DNA from: Blepharisma stoltei
Lineage: Eukaryota; Ciliophora; Heterotrichea; Heterotrichida; Blepharismidae
Direction: 5' to 3'
Assembly (NCBI GenBank): GCA_914767885.1
Contig: CAJZBQ010000061.1
Location: forward strand, 1-64,000
Length of the DNA stretch: 64,000 nt
Part shown: in pieces, positions 25,601 to 36,245 of the stretch
Layout: each line of letters begins with the position of its first letter
Position numbering within the stretch: the stretch's first letter is position 1
Notes under the pieces: generated by a model
Told to the model about the DNA's origin: nothing
Seen by the model: only the letters and a program-made list of their open reading frames with translations
The model's database searches: none
Made by a program: the position numbers and the translations under genes

Positions 25601-28086
25601 AGAACAAAACAGATGCGACCTGAAAACTTGAAAAATTAAATGATACCAGCTATTATATTTCTTTAAGCATTGACAAAGTGATTTCGAAAGGCTCTGAAGT
25701 CACTTTAACGTTTTTTAATCTTACAGATATTATTTCTGTGTCAGGCGGAATTTTAAATTCAAGTTCTTTGTCTTCAGAGCTCTACGCATATGACCCAGCT
25801 CCATATACTGCTGAAATTTCAGCAATCGCCTCTCAAACAAAGGCAGCTGTCCAAGTAGGTGTAGCGTTAGCGGCTGCTTTGTCTGTAGTAAACCCTACTC
25901 CAAGCTCGTTATGAAGTATGATGAATGCATTGCAAATTTTAAGCTATTTAACCTTATCAGGAATTCCTTTATCAAGCAAAATGATAGCATTTCTGAACAG
26001 TCTTAATTCGTATAACTTATTTCCAAATGCTTTTGAGTTCGTGATAGACAAAAATGAAGGAAATACTCCCTATTCTCAAGCTCAAGATTTTGGATTTGAT
26101 ACTGATCTCATCTTGCTTAATGCAGGAAATGACTTTACGATCTTATTGGCTTCTCTAGCAGTTTTTCCAGCTGTTTTTGTTTTTTCTCGATGCTCGTATA
26201 GATGGTTTGGGAATAAATTCATGAAGACATTGAGGAATTATCAATACGCGTTCTACTTAAGATTTTGGATCCAGTCATATCTCGAGCTAGAATTAGGATT
26301 AAAGATTATGGACTCCTTGCTTAACATCATACCTGAGGCAAGCTTATAAAGAAGGTGTGCTTAGCTGCGGGAGCACCTTCCTGGATTTTTCAACTTTTTT
26401 CATTAGAGATAGCTCTGTTCCGGCTTTCAGCATAGTTCTTGGCACTTTTTCAGAACCTCGGAGTTCACAGTTTAGGGACTTGCGGCTGCTGCTTCAGTGA
26501 CTGGAGTCCCATTTAGGGGATAAACTAGCTGATGTTAGCGCCAGCTATGCCTTCGTCGTTGAACTAGTGACCTCCAGGGGGGAAAAAGTTTTGTTTGCAA
26601 TATGAGAAGACGCTAGTCCTCATTGCTGAAAAGGAAGGCAAAATCCAACCGATTTCGAGCTAGGAGCTTCTGCAATCATTGGCCTTTTAACCTCAAGATG
26701 AAGCAACTCGACACAAATTACAAATTTCGGTACCTGCAGCATCGTCTATTTATTGTTGGCTGTCTCTCCTCCTTTGTTTTTTTATTTTTCTTACAAGAAC
26801 AAGCACAAAATCCAGTCCCAGAACAAAGAATTTACTTCTTTATTCACTCCTCCCCTTTAAATTGGAGCAAAACATTGTAAAATTTGCATTTTTGGTTGCT
26901 TTAATCCCTTTTAAATTGGAACAAAATTTATTTTTAATAGCAAAATTTTATCGATGAAAATAATAATTTTATAAAATTAGTTTTGACCTAATTTAATAGG
27001 CAAAATGAAAGTAAATGCTACTTAAACAGTTTTTACAATGAATCGCTTAATTTTTTTATTATTTAGTTCTTCATAAAAATAAATTAAAATTTCAAAGTAT
27101 TCTCAATTTATTTTTTTCTTATAAAATTTAGTTTTGACCTAATTGAATCGAAAAAGTGCAAGAAGTAGTTATTTAAACAATTTTCACACCGAATCGATTA
27201 ACTTTTTTAATTATTTCTTCATATAAATTAATTAAAATTCTAAGTATTGCCTCAATTTATATTATTTTAAGATTTTAAAATTGAAAAAGCTTTTTTATAT
27301 AATATAAAAATTTTTTAAAAAAATATTAACCCCCTTTAAATTGAAGCAGGGTTTTGATCCAGTTTAAAAGGGAGAGTCAGTTCTTTTTTCTATGAGTTCA
27401 GAACTGATAAAGGCCTGCTTGGGACGCAGTATTACTTTGTCTTTTTTACAAGACGACTCATATATATCACAAATTTGATTTATTTATATAATTATCCGCA
27501 AACCCAAGTGACTATAAATGTCGTTATTTCTTTAATTACTGTGATGTATCTTAGTTTTTATTGGCCTTATGAGGACAAAATTCTACAAGTTTCAAATTTA
27601 ATAACAGAGATGATGATCGGCTTGATCATGGGAGGAATTTCTATTTATAGCAGTTGCCCGATGATGGCGCTCAATGCGCCATCATCGGGCAAACACCAGA
27701 TAAGGGTCCACAGTAGAAATGGATTCCACGTGTGGAGCCCTTTTTAACACGTGGAGAATCCTCATTTCCACGAGCCAAAAAGGGCTCCACACGTGGAACC
27801 CATTTCACATGTGGGCCCTTGTTTGGTGTTGCCCGATGATGGCGCATTGAGCGCCATCATCGGGCAACTGCTATATCTTTTTGAGGTAGATAACAGCACT
27901 GTTACTGACGTCGAAAGTGCAATTATTGTGGCTGTTGTTTTTACTATGGCAGTCCAAGCCTCCTCCTCAGTCGCAATTTTCGCTAGGACACTTTACGAAA
28001 TAATCCGCAAGAAACTCACGAAAAACGGAATGCTGAAAGCCACTGTAAAACCTTTTACAAAAAAGATGAAAAAGGCCCATCTTTAA
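16630..28086 (+). CDS. Giant cysteine-rich/LamG-like multi-pass membrane protein, copy B
   Basis: Join 16630-19537, 20258-20433, 20884-24988, 25205-26289, 26663-26846, 27380-27647 and 27876-28086: 8,937 nt, 2,978 aa, TAA at 28084-28086. Same plan as copy A with extra LamG/cysteine modules in the middle: signal peptide with SLATCPINSSTC, repeats such as CLGTCTNGCARANSCNIC and GYYFSGTNYL, then SARLYVFDDNSLDLLFSDAL, then the membrane region (NALQILSYLTLSGIP, FSRCSYRW, FYEFRTDKG, YPQTQVTINVVISL) and a basic tail KPFTKKMKKAHL. TGA-for-Trp is directly visible here: HTWSMAFWVYA uses TGA where copy A uses TGG. Six germline inserts interrupt it, three of them in the membrane region. Its stop is 27 bp from the convergent copine stop. 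Confidence 0.88.
19538..20257. mobile_element. TTTAAA-type IES, 720 bp, in copy B
   Basis: TA at 19536-19537 and 20256-20257; ends ACTCCCCTCTCATTAAATC and CCAATTTTAAAGGGGGAG. The interior holds about three degenerate ~190-bp tandem units (GATGCTGTTTACTC, GATGCTATTTATAC, CATGCTCTTTATAC). Removal gives AFSKYYNGSNCIDC, in frame. Confidence 0.9.
20434..20883. mobile_element. Retroposon-like insert in copy B, 450 bp, 13-bp direct repeats
   Basis: Flanked by AGGCTGCCAATGC at 20421-20433 and 20871-20883. Deletion of one repeat plus insert gives GGCQCEANAFWQSTT, matching GGCQCKANAFWHSST of copy C. GC-richer than the AT-rich IESs. It contains a 109-codon minus-strand open frame (20769-20440; WEIGKDTPANSMPLVLTYRD) with protein-like composition that I cannot assign; a captured gene fragment is possible. 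Confidence 0.85.
24989..25204. repeat. Foldback IES, 216 bp (TATAGC family), with a CA/TA boundary
   Basis: Termini TAGCCTAGAAGGGCATTTAGCT and the inverse of TAGCTTGGAGGGCTTTTAGCT; internal palindromes around CAACTCGTGGAGTTG. Flanking dinucleotide is CA on the left and TA on the right. Either choice leaves Cys-Thr-Asp (TGCACTGAT or TGTACTGAT), matching CTDYSASGC of copy A. Confidence 0.85.
26290..26662. mobile_element. Insert in copy B membrane domain, 373 bp, 9-bp direct repeats
   Basis: Flanked by TCGAGCTAG on both sides (26282-26290 and 26655-26663), which contains TA. Removal gives SYLELGASAIIG, matching SYLELGAAASIG of the paralogues. GC-richer, no clear TIR, no family match recognised in this window. 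Confidence 0.85.
26847..27379. mobile_element. TTTAAA-type IES, 533 bp, bounded by TCA rather than TA
   Basis: Ends CTCCTCCCCTTTAAATTGGAGC and CCAGTTTAAAAGGGAGAG, with a second inner pair of TTTAAA termini near 26915 and 27330. The duplicated flank is TCA (26844-26846, 27377-27379). Removal gives TSLFSSFFYEFRTD, identical in plan to TALFSSFFYEFRTD. Confidence 0.88.
27648..27875. repeat. Foldback IES, 228 bp (TATAGC family) with hairpins inside each arm
   Basis: Termini TATAGCAGTTGCCCGATG and the inverse. Each arm is itself a hairpin (TTGCCCGATGATGGCGC / GCGCCATCATCGGGCAA). The centre has further inverted repeats around CACGTGTGGAGCCC. TA-bounded; removal gives GGISIYLFEVDN. Confidence 0.93.
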
Positions 28087-28113
28087 GTCAATTTTTTACC
28101 AAAAATTAATTAT

Positions 28114-31100
28114 TTAATTGACATCTTTATCTATGATATAATATTTATTATCATTTTCAAACCTCACCTTACTCGGAGGCACTGACAGAGTTTTGGAATT
28201 GGACTTTCTCAGAACAGATTTTCTTACAGTCATTGACGATCTTTGTTCCAAAATCTCCACAACTATATTTACATCCATACAGCAAACTCCTTCCTCCACA
28301 ACTTCAGCTATTTTTTCTCTCTCAAAGCCCAGCTCTTCCACTTTGCCTATAAATTGTTCTTTCATGCTGCTCAATAGCATTGCAGAATCGTGCATTTTTT
28401 GTGGTGAAGGGATCATTTTTTGACCAGCTGTATTAGTCCTGTATAAGTTTTTGTCATCTTCTTCTTCGTTAGGGAGGATTCCATTTCCTTTCATATATGC
28501 TATCAGCTGTTTGGGTACTTCATATAACACTTCTTTGGCTAAATCGCTTGGATTTGACTTAAACTTAGAAAACGGCACGAATTGTACTATGTCTCTTTTC
28601 ATATTTTTCTTCAGCCGCTTTGAATAAAGAGGGTGGATGTCTGCATCTAGCTGTTCCATCATGGAAAAGTCTTCGTTTCCCACGCCAACTATGATGATAC
28701 TTAAAGGGAATTCTCCAGCCCTCACAATTTCGTCGATGGTGTAGTCAATGTCATTGATCATCCCGTCAGTCAATACTAGCAGAATAAAATACTGCTGATG
28801 CTTCTGAGATACTTGGATTGTCGAGGCATATGTAATGGCTGTTTGGATAAGTTCGTTAAATATAGTAGGACCATGGAGTCTAACTGTAGATAAGGCACTT
28901 TTATAGGCTTCTAGAACTTCTGAAATCCCTTTCACTTCTGGATCAAAGATGTTTCCATTGAGGGCGAAACAATGGGAAATTATAGAAGTTTCCTATGTTT
29001 GGCGCTGTAAGGCCGATAAATTCTGATCGGAATTTATCGGTAGGTTTGCACCAAATCAATGCCTTGGTCGGACCAAAAAGCGATTTGGTCCGACGAACTT
29101 GGAAAGCTCCTGGGAAAATGTCTGCGCTTTTAGCGCTATATAGAGGAAACCTCTATATATCAAAAAGAGGGGGAAGTTTGGCTCCGAAACCGTATATAGC
29201 TAATGAGCCTTTATGGATCGACCTCATTGAAAATGTAACCGCTCTAATGGACTTCCTATCTTGTACATCTTAGAATAGACCCCCTCACTATTTAGAGAAA
29301 TATTTAGACTATTATAAAAAAATCCCTAGTTTTAAACTAGTTCCATATAGTTTTTATATTATTGTTTTTTTAATAATTTGAAAAATGTTTTAAAAATCAG
29401 CATAAGATTTTGCCAAAAGAAGCCAAATCATGTTTTACAATAAAAATAGTTATTATCTCTTGATATTTGAAAAAAATACGATTTTCGCGGTAAAATGTTT
29501 TGGCCCAAATATTGGAAATTAAAAATAGCGAGTCAAAAATTTTTGACAAGTGTGAACCATTTTGACAATTAAACGATCCAATTTTAAAAAATATCTTTAT
29601 TATAAATATTAAATTTTTAATTTAAGATATGATTTTAAATAAAAAAAATGGCTGGTCCATTTAATTTTAACTTAAAATTAATTTAATTAATAAAAATAAT
29701 ATTTAAATTTAAAGAATATTAATAAAAAAATTTTAATATGAGCACATCATCTCCAAGTTGATATTGAGAAAAATAAAAGCTCTTTAATAAAAATAATAAT
29801 TCAGCTTAAACAATTAGGCTTTGTATTTATTTCATATTATTCCTTATAGGAACATCACTATGAGGGGTTACATTTTTTCGATACTTACTATAAGATTCTG
29901 CCATTTTTTTTAAAGTCAAAAATACCATAAAAAAAATTCAAACGCGAACACGAGATCTCCAAGACTAAATCGAAGCAAAAAAAGTTCATTGGGCAAAATA
30001 AAATTCATATTAAATGATTAACCTTTGCATTTGAATCAGACCTTAACTCTACATCGGAGCTTGCTCCATGAGGGGTAACATTTTTTCCTATAGTCACTAT
30101 AAGTCTGCATTTTTTTTTCTAAGTCAAAAATACCTAAAAAAAAATCAAACGCGAGCACGAGATCTCCAAGACTAAATCGAAGCAAAAAAGTTCATTGGGC
30201 AAAATAAAATTTATATTAAATGATTAAGCTTTGCAGTTGAATCAGACCTTAACTCTTCATAGGAGCTTGCTCCATGAGGGTAACATTTTTTCCTATAGCC
30301 ACTATAAGTCTGCCATTTTTTTTTCTAAAGTCAAAAGTAAGCAAAAAAAATTCAAATGCGAATACGAGATCTCCAAGAATAAATCGAAGCAAAAAAGTTC
30401 ATTGGGCAAAATAAAATTTATATTAAATGATTAAGCTTTGCATTTGAACCAGACCTTAAATCTTCATAGGAGTTTGCTCCATGAGGGGTAACATTTTTTC
30501 CTATAGTCACTATAAGTCGCCATTTTTTTTTTAAAGTCAAAAATACCATAAAAAAAATTCAAACGCGAACACGAGATCTTCAAGACTAAATCGAAGCAAA
30601 AAAAGTTCATTGGGTAAAATAAAATTCCTTTAAATTGATAAAGCTTTGCAATCAAATCAGACCTTAACTCTTCATAGGAGCTTGCTCCATGAGGGGTAAC
30701 ATTTTTTCCTATAGTCACTATAAATCTGCCATTTTTTTATTTAAAATCATATCTTAAATTAAAAATTAATATTTATAATAAAGATATTTTTTTAAAATTG
30801 GATCGTTTAATTGTCAAAATGGTTCACACTTGTCAAAAAATTTTTTGACTCGCTATTTTTAATTTCCAATATTTGGGCCAAAACATTTTACCGCGAAAAT
30901 CGTATTTTTCAAATATCAAGAGATAATAACTATTTTTATTGTAAAACATGATTTGGCTTCTTTTGGCAAAATCTTATGCTGATTTTTTAAAACATTTTTC
31001 AAATTATTAAAAAAACAATAATATAAAAACTATATGGAACTAGTTTAAAACTAGGGATTTTTTTATAATAGTCTAAATATTTCTCTAAATAGTGAGGGGT

Positions 31101-32288
31101 CTATTCTAAGATGTACAAGATATAGGAAGTCCATTAGAGCGGTTACATTTTCAATGAGGTCGATCCATAAAGGTGCATGAGCTATACTGGGATTTTTTTA
31201 TCAGAATCGTAATATTGTAAAATTTCGCCAACTGCGGATAACGCTTGGATGTATTCGTTGGGATGGTCGATGTCCAAATAATGTAAGGAGTTATTAGCTG
31301 AAGGCAATCCGTTACTTTTGGTGAAATCGATTCCCACAATTAAAGAAATTTCACAGCCTCCAAAAATATAGTCTAAAAAGGTTACTTTTTCTTCATATTG
31401 GAATCCGATTAAGTTTAATGTAGCAATAGTTTTCTCTCCAAATGAAATAAAGTCTTGGAAATTATTATTTTGCCTTAAATCTGCTAAACAAAACTGGCAA
31501 GCTCCAATTAATTCATTTTTCTTCCTATCACTTTTATAGACCTCCAATTTTATTTTTCTCCTGTCATCGCCTCTGCATAGATTATTAACTGATAAATCAA
31601 TTATATCTCATCTAAAGGGATGAGAATCTGACGTTTCGCTTTGATAGATAGGGACTTCATTATCATGAGAAATTCTATAAAGCTTTATAAACAGTGGCCC
31701 TCTCAAGTTTCGGCTGTCAATTTCCCACTGCATTTTCACATGGTGATTTAAATCGCTCATTTCTTCCGAACTCACAGTGAACAAGCCTATTTTTCTTTTA
31801 TTTTGTGTATTTTCCAGTTGCCTTGCAATGCTCCGAGTCGGTGAACAGACAATTTCATGGATATTGCACCTCACGGTCCCAATGTAGCCTTGCTTGTCTA
31901 AATTCGGGTTGTTTGGATCTTTCATGTCAAAGACATCAAATTTAAATTTCAATTGTTTTTCAAAACAATAGGAGACTTTAAATGAAGTTATAAAGGATGG
32001 ATTTTGTGAACAATTTTGAATTTCCGTTCGAGATTTTTCTGTGCAAGCCCCTGATTCGTCTTCAACGTAAAAGATCACCATTGGGTCAGGAACTCTGAAG
32101 TGCTCATAGTGGTGAAGGTTACTACAACTAATTGACAATTCTACTATAGAAAATAAGTCAATGTCCTCTTCGCGAGCTCTCAGGGGAAGCTCTACTATTT
32201 GATCTATTTCTTCGTCTTCAACTTGCTTTACTTTAATAATTCCGGAAACTATTTTAGGATCTTTGTCTTTACTGGCTCCGCAGCCCAT
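28114..32288 (-). CDS. Copine (two C2 domains plus copine A domain), split by two IESs
   Basis: Coding segments on the minus strand are 32288-31187, 29196-29160 and 28984-28114: 2,010 nt, 669 aa, TAA stop. It starts MGCGASKDKDPK, a likely N-myristoylation and palmitoylation site. Two C2 domains follow (acidic residues in VPDPMVIFYVED and FDMKDPNN). The von Willebrand-like A domain runs FGGCEISLIVGIDFTKSNG, YYDSDKKIPVYGFGAKLPP, SHCFALNGN, GPTIFNELI, LLVLTDGMINDIDYT, VGVGNEDFSMMEQLDAD and FVPFSKF. Copines bind membranes in a calcium-dependent way and recruit partners through the A domain; this protein would act at the cytosolic face of membranes. The roughly 130-residue C-terminal extension after the A domain is longer than in most copines. 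One TGA (about 31606) is read as Trp. Confidence 0.93.
28985..29159. repeat. Palindrome-rich IES, 175 bp, in copine
   Basis: Termini TATAGAAGTTTCCTATG and inverse of TATAGAGGTTTCCTCTA; TA-bounded. Interior hairpins (GATAAATTCTGATCGGAATTTATC; TTGGTCGGACCAA). Removal gives LPPLFDIISHCFALNG, the conserved copine sequence. Confidence 0.92.
29197..31186. mobile_element. Large foldback element in copine, 1,990 bp
   Basis: About 455-bp nearly identical inverted repeats (29197-29652 and 30731-31186), termini TAGCTAATGAG/TAGCTCATGCA, TA-bounded. Between them lie about five tandem units of roughly 205 bp. No credible ORF. Removal restores KKIPVYGFGAKLPP. Confidence 0.93.
29750..30725. repeat. About five ~205-bp tandem repeats inside the copine foldback element
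   Basis: Each unit contains GGAGCTTGCTCCATGAGGGG (a palindromic core plus GAGGGGTAACATTTTTTCC), CACTATAAGTC, then ACACGAGATCTCCAAGAC and AAGTTCATTGGGCAAAATA. Units start near 29849, 30055, 30260, 30469 and 30676; the first is the most diverged. Confidence 0.88.
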
Positions 32289-33740
32289 TTGATTTTATAT
32301 TTTATTATTCAAATAAAGATAGATAATTCAATGAAGGAGAATTCTGTGACTTAATGGTGTAATTTAATTAATATTATAAATGATTTTCATTTATTTAGCT
32401 TATTCTGGCCTTAAAGTTTCATTTATATCTGGTTTATTAAGATAATCATTTGACAGAAATAATCCTTTGCATCAATCTGCTAAGGGCTCTATGAAAATAA
32501 AGAATTATTATGGATTTATCAAGCTTTTTGCTTCTCATTACCGGATATATGTGAATTTCATGGAGTATAGGATAAACTAGTTGACATCAAAAAAGAAAAC
32601 TTCTCAAACGTTGCCCACACAAACAAAATGGTAAGATATCCGTCTTTCTCCAGAAAATCTCAGAATTTGGGACCTTGCTGCACAAAAGAAGGAGGATGGG
32701 GCCTGGAGATTTGTTTACGGGATGGTTTTCCCTGGTTGGGACACCGTACTTCTGGATGCGAGTGTAATGTGGACCAGAAGGAGGATCTGGGGACGTCCAC
32801 TACCACCCAATCTCAAATAGAGTTGGCGCTGACCTTTAAGAGTTTACAAGTAAGCGCCTGAGTGCGTCTGCCCATAGATGGCGACGTCACCATTTTTTGC
32901 GTAAGTGGAAACCGATGCTTGTGCAAGGAGCCTGAAATCGACAAGGTGGAGAGGGGCTGAAATAAACCATGAAGACCTATTTTAACTTAGTAATCTAATC
33001 AATCTCAAACATTGCTCGTGTTTTGATAGGAATTTCTCCCTAATATGGTATTTCCTCAGTCGTAGTATTTTCCTCGTGTGACATTTTCTCGAAAAAAGTT
33101 AAATTCTATCAAAATTTTTCATGAGAAAAAATTACAGCAAAATACCTGAGAAAAAGTCATATGAGGGAATTATTCCGATCATATGCACGGAGCCCTTCTC
33201 AAAATGTCTTTTTACTTACTCTAAATTACACACACAATTTGCATCATAATATTATTTTAATAATAAGTTAAAATAAATCAATATTTATAAATAAAAAATA
33301 TTTAATCTCAGCTCAAAAATAGGTTTTAAAAATAAATAAATAAAGATTCGAAAATTAATTACCCTTGAAAAAATGATGAGTTAACTAAATTAAAAATTAA
33401 AAAAATAATTAAGCTTTGTATTTTAGGATAAAATAGAATCCGGTGATTGATTAGTAATATAAAATTCCATATTTATATAAGAATTCAATAATGAGCAATA
33501 AATATTCTAAAATTTTATGAAAATATAAAATTTATAAACTTTCTAATATTAAATTAATTGCTTTTTATAAAATTTTGAACAAAATAAACTAACGCCTTGA
33601 ATTAACTAGAGATATATTTAAGCCCGCTTCAAGTATATTATGTGATGATTTAATCATAGATTAAGTGATTGATTCCTCATTTTTATAATTCATCTATTTA
33701 CTTTTGCATATGGAAGCATTTCTTCTTAATTAATCAAAGA
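32289..33740. other. Intergenic between copine and the reductase, with a GC-rich island
   Basis: AT-rich overall and divergent, so it carries both promoters. A GC-richer island at about 32625-32960 (GGAGGATGGGGCCTGG, GGGACACCGTACTTCTGG) stands out in composition and resembles the GC-rich class of inserts, but I found no flanking repeat or protein match. The rest (32965-33660) shows nothing. Confidence 0.45.
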
Positions 33741-35512
33741 ATGCCTACTCTAATATTTGGAACATTTAACATAGCGTCTGCAAACATAAGAAATGCTTTA
33801 GAGATTGGGATTAAGGCCGGATACAGACACATCGATACAGCTTCAATTTATGGGAACGAGGATGCTATTGGAGATGCATTACAAGATTTTATTAATTCTG
33901 GAAAGATATCGCGTAAAGAATTATATATCATTGGAAAGCCTTGGCTAACCCACCATAGGGACATAAGGCCAGCTTGTATAAATTCTTTATCAAGACTCAA
34001 GCTATCGTATTTTGGTCAATATCTTCTTCACTGACCCTTATCTCTAAAGCCAGATGGTAAAGATCCTCCAGTCTTTTCACCATCAAAAGACCTTTCTCTA
34101 GTAGACTATTATCCCCTTTATAAAATATGAGAACAGATGGAAAAACTTCAAGATGAAGGCTTACTCTCCTCTTTAAATTGAACCAATGTTTTTGGATTTT
34201 AAATCATTTTATAAAATTAATTAAATAATCGGTCTATTCAGAGTGAATTTGTTTAAATTAATTTGATTCTACTTTTTCGATTAAATTAGGGCAAAACGAA
34301 TATTAAAAAATTATTTCTTTAAACTATAAATTTCTTATTAAAAAAAATGTATTCCAATATAGAGGGTCAAACTACCCAACAACGGAAATTTTACTAATGT
34401 TTATATCAATTTAAAAGATGGGGGAATTAGTGAAAAGCATAGGAGTGTCTAATTTTACAATTGCTCTATTGCAAGATATGCTTGGATACTCAAGAATAAA
34501 GCCAGAGACTAATGAAATCGAAATATCGATATTTAATCCCCAGCATGAGCTTGTAGATTTTTGCCATCTACACAAAATTGTCCCTTTGGGATATAGAGTT
34601 ATCTATAATCCTATAAATGATTCCCTTTCCAAATTCAAAAAATGTGCACTGGAAGACCAAGTGGTTATTGATTTAAGCAGAAAATATCACGTTGATCCAG
34701 CACAATTGCTTATAGCATGGTGCTTAGCAAGAAATTGTGGAGTAATTGTAAAATCTGAAACTCCAAAAAGAATTATTGGGAACTTTGAAGCCCTTAAACT
34801 TGCACTTATTTAAGGTTTAGCGACTTGACTGTTAGTAATACAGTACCAAAGATCCCCGCAGAGGATTCACACTCTTAGTGACATCGCCAGGAGAACTTGC
34901 TCGAATGAGGTGAGGATTCGCCAGGTAGCCAAGGTTTGGACGCCATCCTTCTTCTCCTTCAGTGCTTGCTGCCATAGTATCTGAAGTATAGCCTTGTGTC
35001 TCTATTTCCTAATTGACTTGTCGGCTCCAGTATTAGATGATGTATTAAGGTTGCCCCAAAAAATCAAAAAAAATAGAATTTCTGGTCTAATCCCAGCAAA
35101 AAGTAAAATTCAAAACTCTCAGTTTTACGCTAGGAAATTCCCCGATTGGTCTAGGCATTGCATGCAGACGATGCTGGTCTTTCCCTTTCTAACTCTGAAC
35201 CTCCTCTTTCCTCGGTAAAATCCAATCCTGAAAGCTGAATAGGGCTAGGTTCTTAAAAGTGCCAGAATTGTTACCTAGCATAGCTGCCCATTTTTGGGTT
35301 GACAAAAATCTTGCCCAGATATAATAAATATGTGCTCGAAACTGCATTTTCTTCCAGGGCGCCCGAGCCGAGACGCCACATTTATTTATAGGAACATTGA
35401 AGCTCAAAAGCTGATTTTGGAAAAAGAAGACATAGAAAAGCTAAGCTCAGTGACCACAAATGGAGTATATTGTGACCCTTATGAAAGTTTTGGGATTCAT
35501 CTGCTTAAATAA
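33741..35512 (+). CDS. Aldo-keto reductase, split by two germline inserts
   Basis: Join 33741-34163, 34430-34812 and 35389-35512 gives 309 aa; joining 34783 to 35396 instead gives 297 aa. ATG at 33741 opens MPTLIFGTFNIAS. Family landmarks are GYRHIDTASIYGNE (catalytic Asp and Tyr), the catalytic Lys in IIGKPW, the active-site His in YLLHWP, SIGVSNFT (signature 2) and VIVKSETPKRIIGN (signature 3, NADPH binding). The C-terminus is EKEDIEKLSS. All four catalytic tetrad residues are present, so it should be an active cytosolic NADPH-dependent carbonyl reductase; substrate cannot be told. One in-frame TGA (about 34034) follows the catalytic His and must be Trp (HWP). Confidence 0.9.
34164..34429. 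mobile_element. TTTAAA-type IES, 266 bp, in the reductase
   Basis: Flank TTA on both sides; ends CTCTCCTCTTTAAATTGAACC and TCAATTTAAAAGATGGGGGAA. Removal gives QDEGLVKSIGVSN in frame. Confidence 0.9.
34813..35388. mobile_element. Second insert in the reductase, 576-612 bp, ambiguous ends
   Basis: Either TA-bounded (34813-35388, within ATTTA repeats) or bounded by 12 of 13 matching direct repeats GGAACTTTGAAGC / GGAACATTGAAGC (34784-35395). Both keep frame. The second gives RIIGNIEAQKLILEKED, closer to the usual aldo-keto reductase spacing. GC-richer interior, unrecognised. Confidence 0.75.
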
Positions 35513-35580
35513 AAAAATAGTTTATTTAAGCTAGCTGAGAATCCCAATAACGTTAATTTTAAATATGCGAATTTACATAA

Positions 35581-36213
35581 TTATTTTTCATTAAGTATGG
35601 CTTCTTCCACCTGAGCAGCCAAGTACTCAATGCAGATTTCAATTTGTGAGTCATTTGTGGGGCAGTCTTCATCAATCTCGCTCTTAATGATGTTTTGCTG
35701 TATCTCCCTATCGCTAACAATTTCTTCTTCCTGATACACTCGATAGTATTCGCTCTGCCCAAGATCTGGGTCATAAAGAGCCTTTAAGAACTTTTTCAGT
35801 CCATTCTTAGCCCTTTTTCCTTCCACAATTTCTCCGTCATCCTTCATTTTTCTCTTCCCAAAACTCTCATGTCCTGAAGGAGTCATTAGTAATGAAAAAT
35901 TGTTTCCTAGCTCTTCTGCATCAAAATTGAGGTTTTTCTTCACAGAGTCTTCTCCTGATAGAGGCAGCTTGGGAGGCTTCATTTTTGGGGACTCTCCTCC
36001 AGAGTCTGCATTTGAAAGTTTTCGTTCAACGCTGCTTTCTAAACATTCGTCAAGATCCCGCGCAGAAGCAAGAGACCCTGTGCGGGCTGTGGTGCCTGAG
36101 ATGAGGAATCGTTTGGCTTTAAAAATTGGCTTTCGTGCGTTTGTGACAGACAAAGGGCCTTTGATTGATTTGTTTTGAGGTTTGCTTGAAAAGTCTTTTT
36201 GAGGGCGGAGCAT
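35581..36213 (-). CDS. Hypothetical basic/low-complexity protein, 210 aa
   Basis: Single frame from ATG at 36213 to TAA at 35581. The N-terminal two thirds are rich in Ser, Lys and Pro (KMKPPKLPLSGEDS, FGKRKMKDDGE) and probably disordered. The C-terminal third is acidic and more structured (KFLKALYDPDLGQSEYYRVY, IEICIEYLAAQVEEAI). No family recognised; a nuclear or cell-cycle regulator would suit the composition but is not shown. Convergent with the reductase (68 bp between stops) and 32 bp downstream of the TPR gene on the same strand. Confidence 0.7.
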   Translation of the reverse strand: MLRPQKDFSSKPQNKSIKGPLSVTNARKPIFKAKRFLISGTTARTGSLASARDLDECLESSVERKLSNADSGGESPKMKPPKLPLSGEDSVKKNLNFDAEELGNNFSLLMTPSGHESFGKRKMKDDGEIVEGKRAKNGLKKFLKALYDPDLGQSEYYRVYQEEEIVSDREIQQNIIKSEIDEDCPTNDSQIEICIEYLAAQVEEAILNEK

Positions 36214-36245
36214 TTAAGTTTAATTTGGTATTTATACTTATCTTA

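Noticed and set aside
26623-26880. 85-codon frame with basic and hydrophobic stretches
   Set aside because: It is a shadow of the copy B membrane-domain frame (GASAIIGLLTS...), which matches the paralogues in another frame.
28193-28423. Plus-strand frame opposite copine
   Set aside because: Antisense of a conserved coding region, no independent support.
29750-30725. Regular repeats suggesting a CRISPR array
   Set aside because: Units are about 205 bp, similar along their whole length, and lie within the inverted arms of a eukaryotic foldback element.
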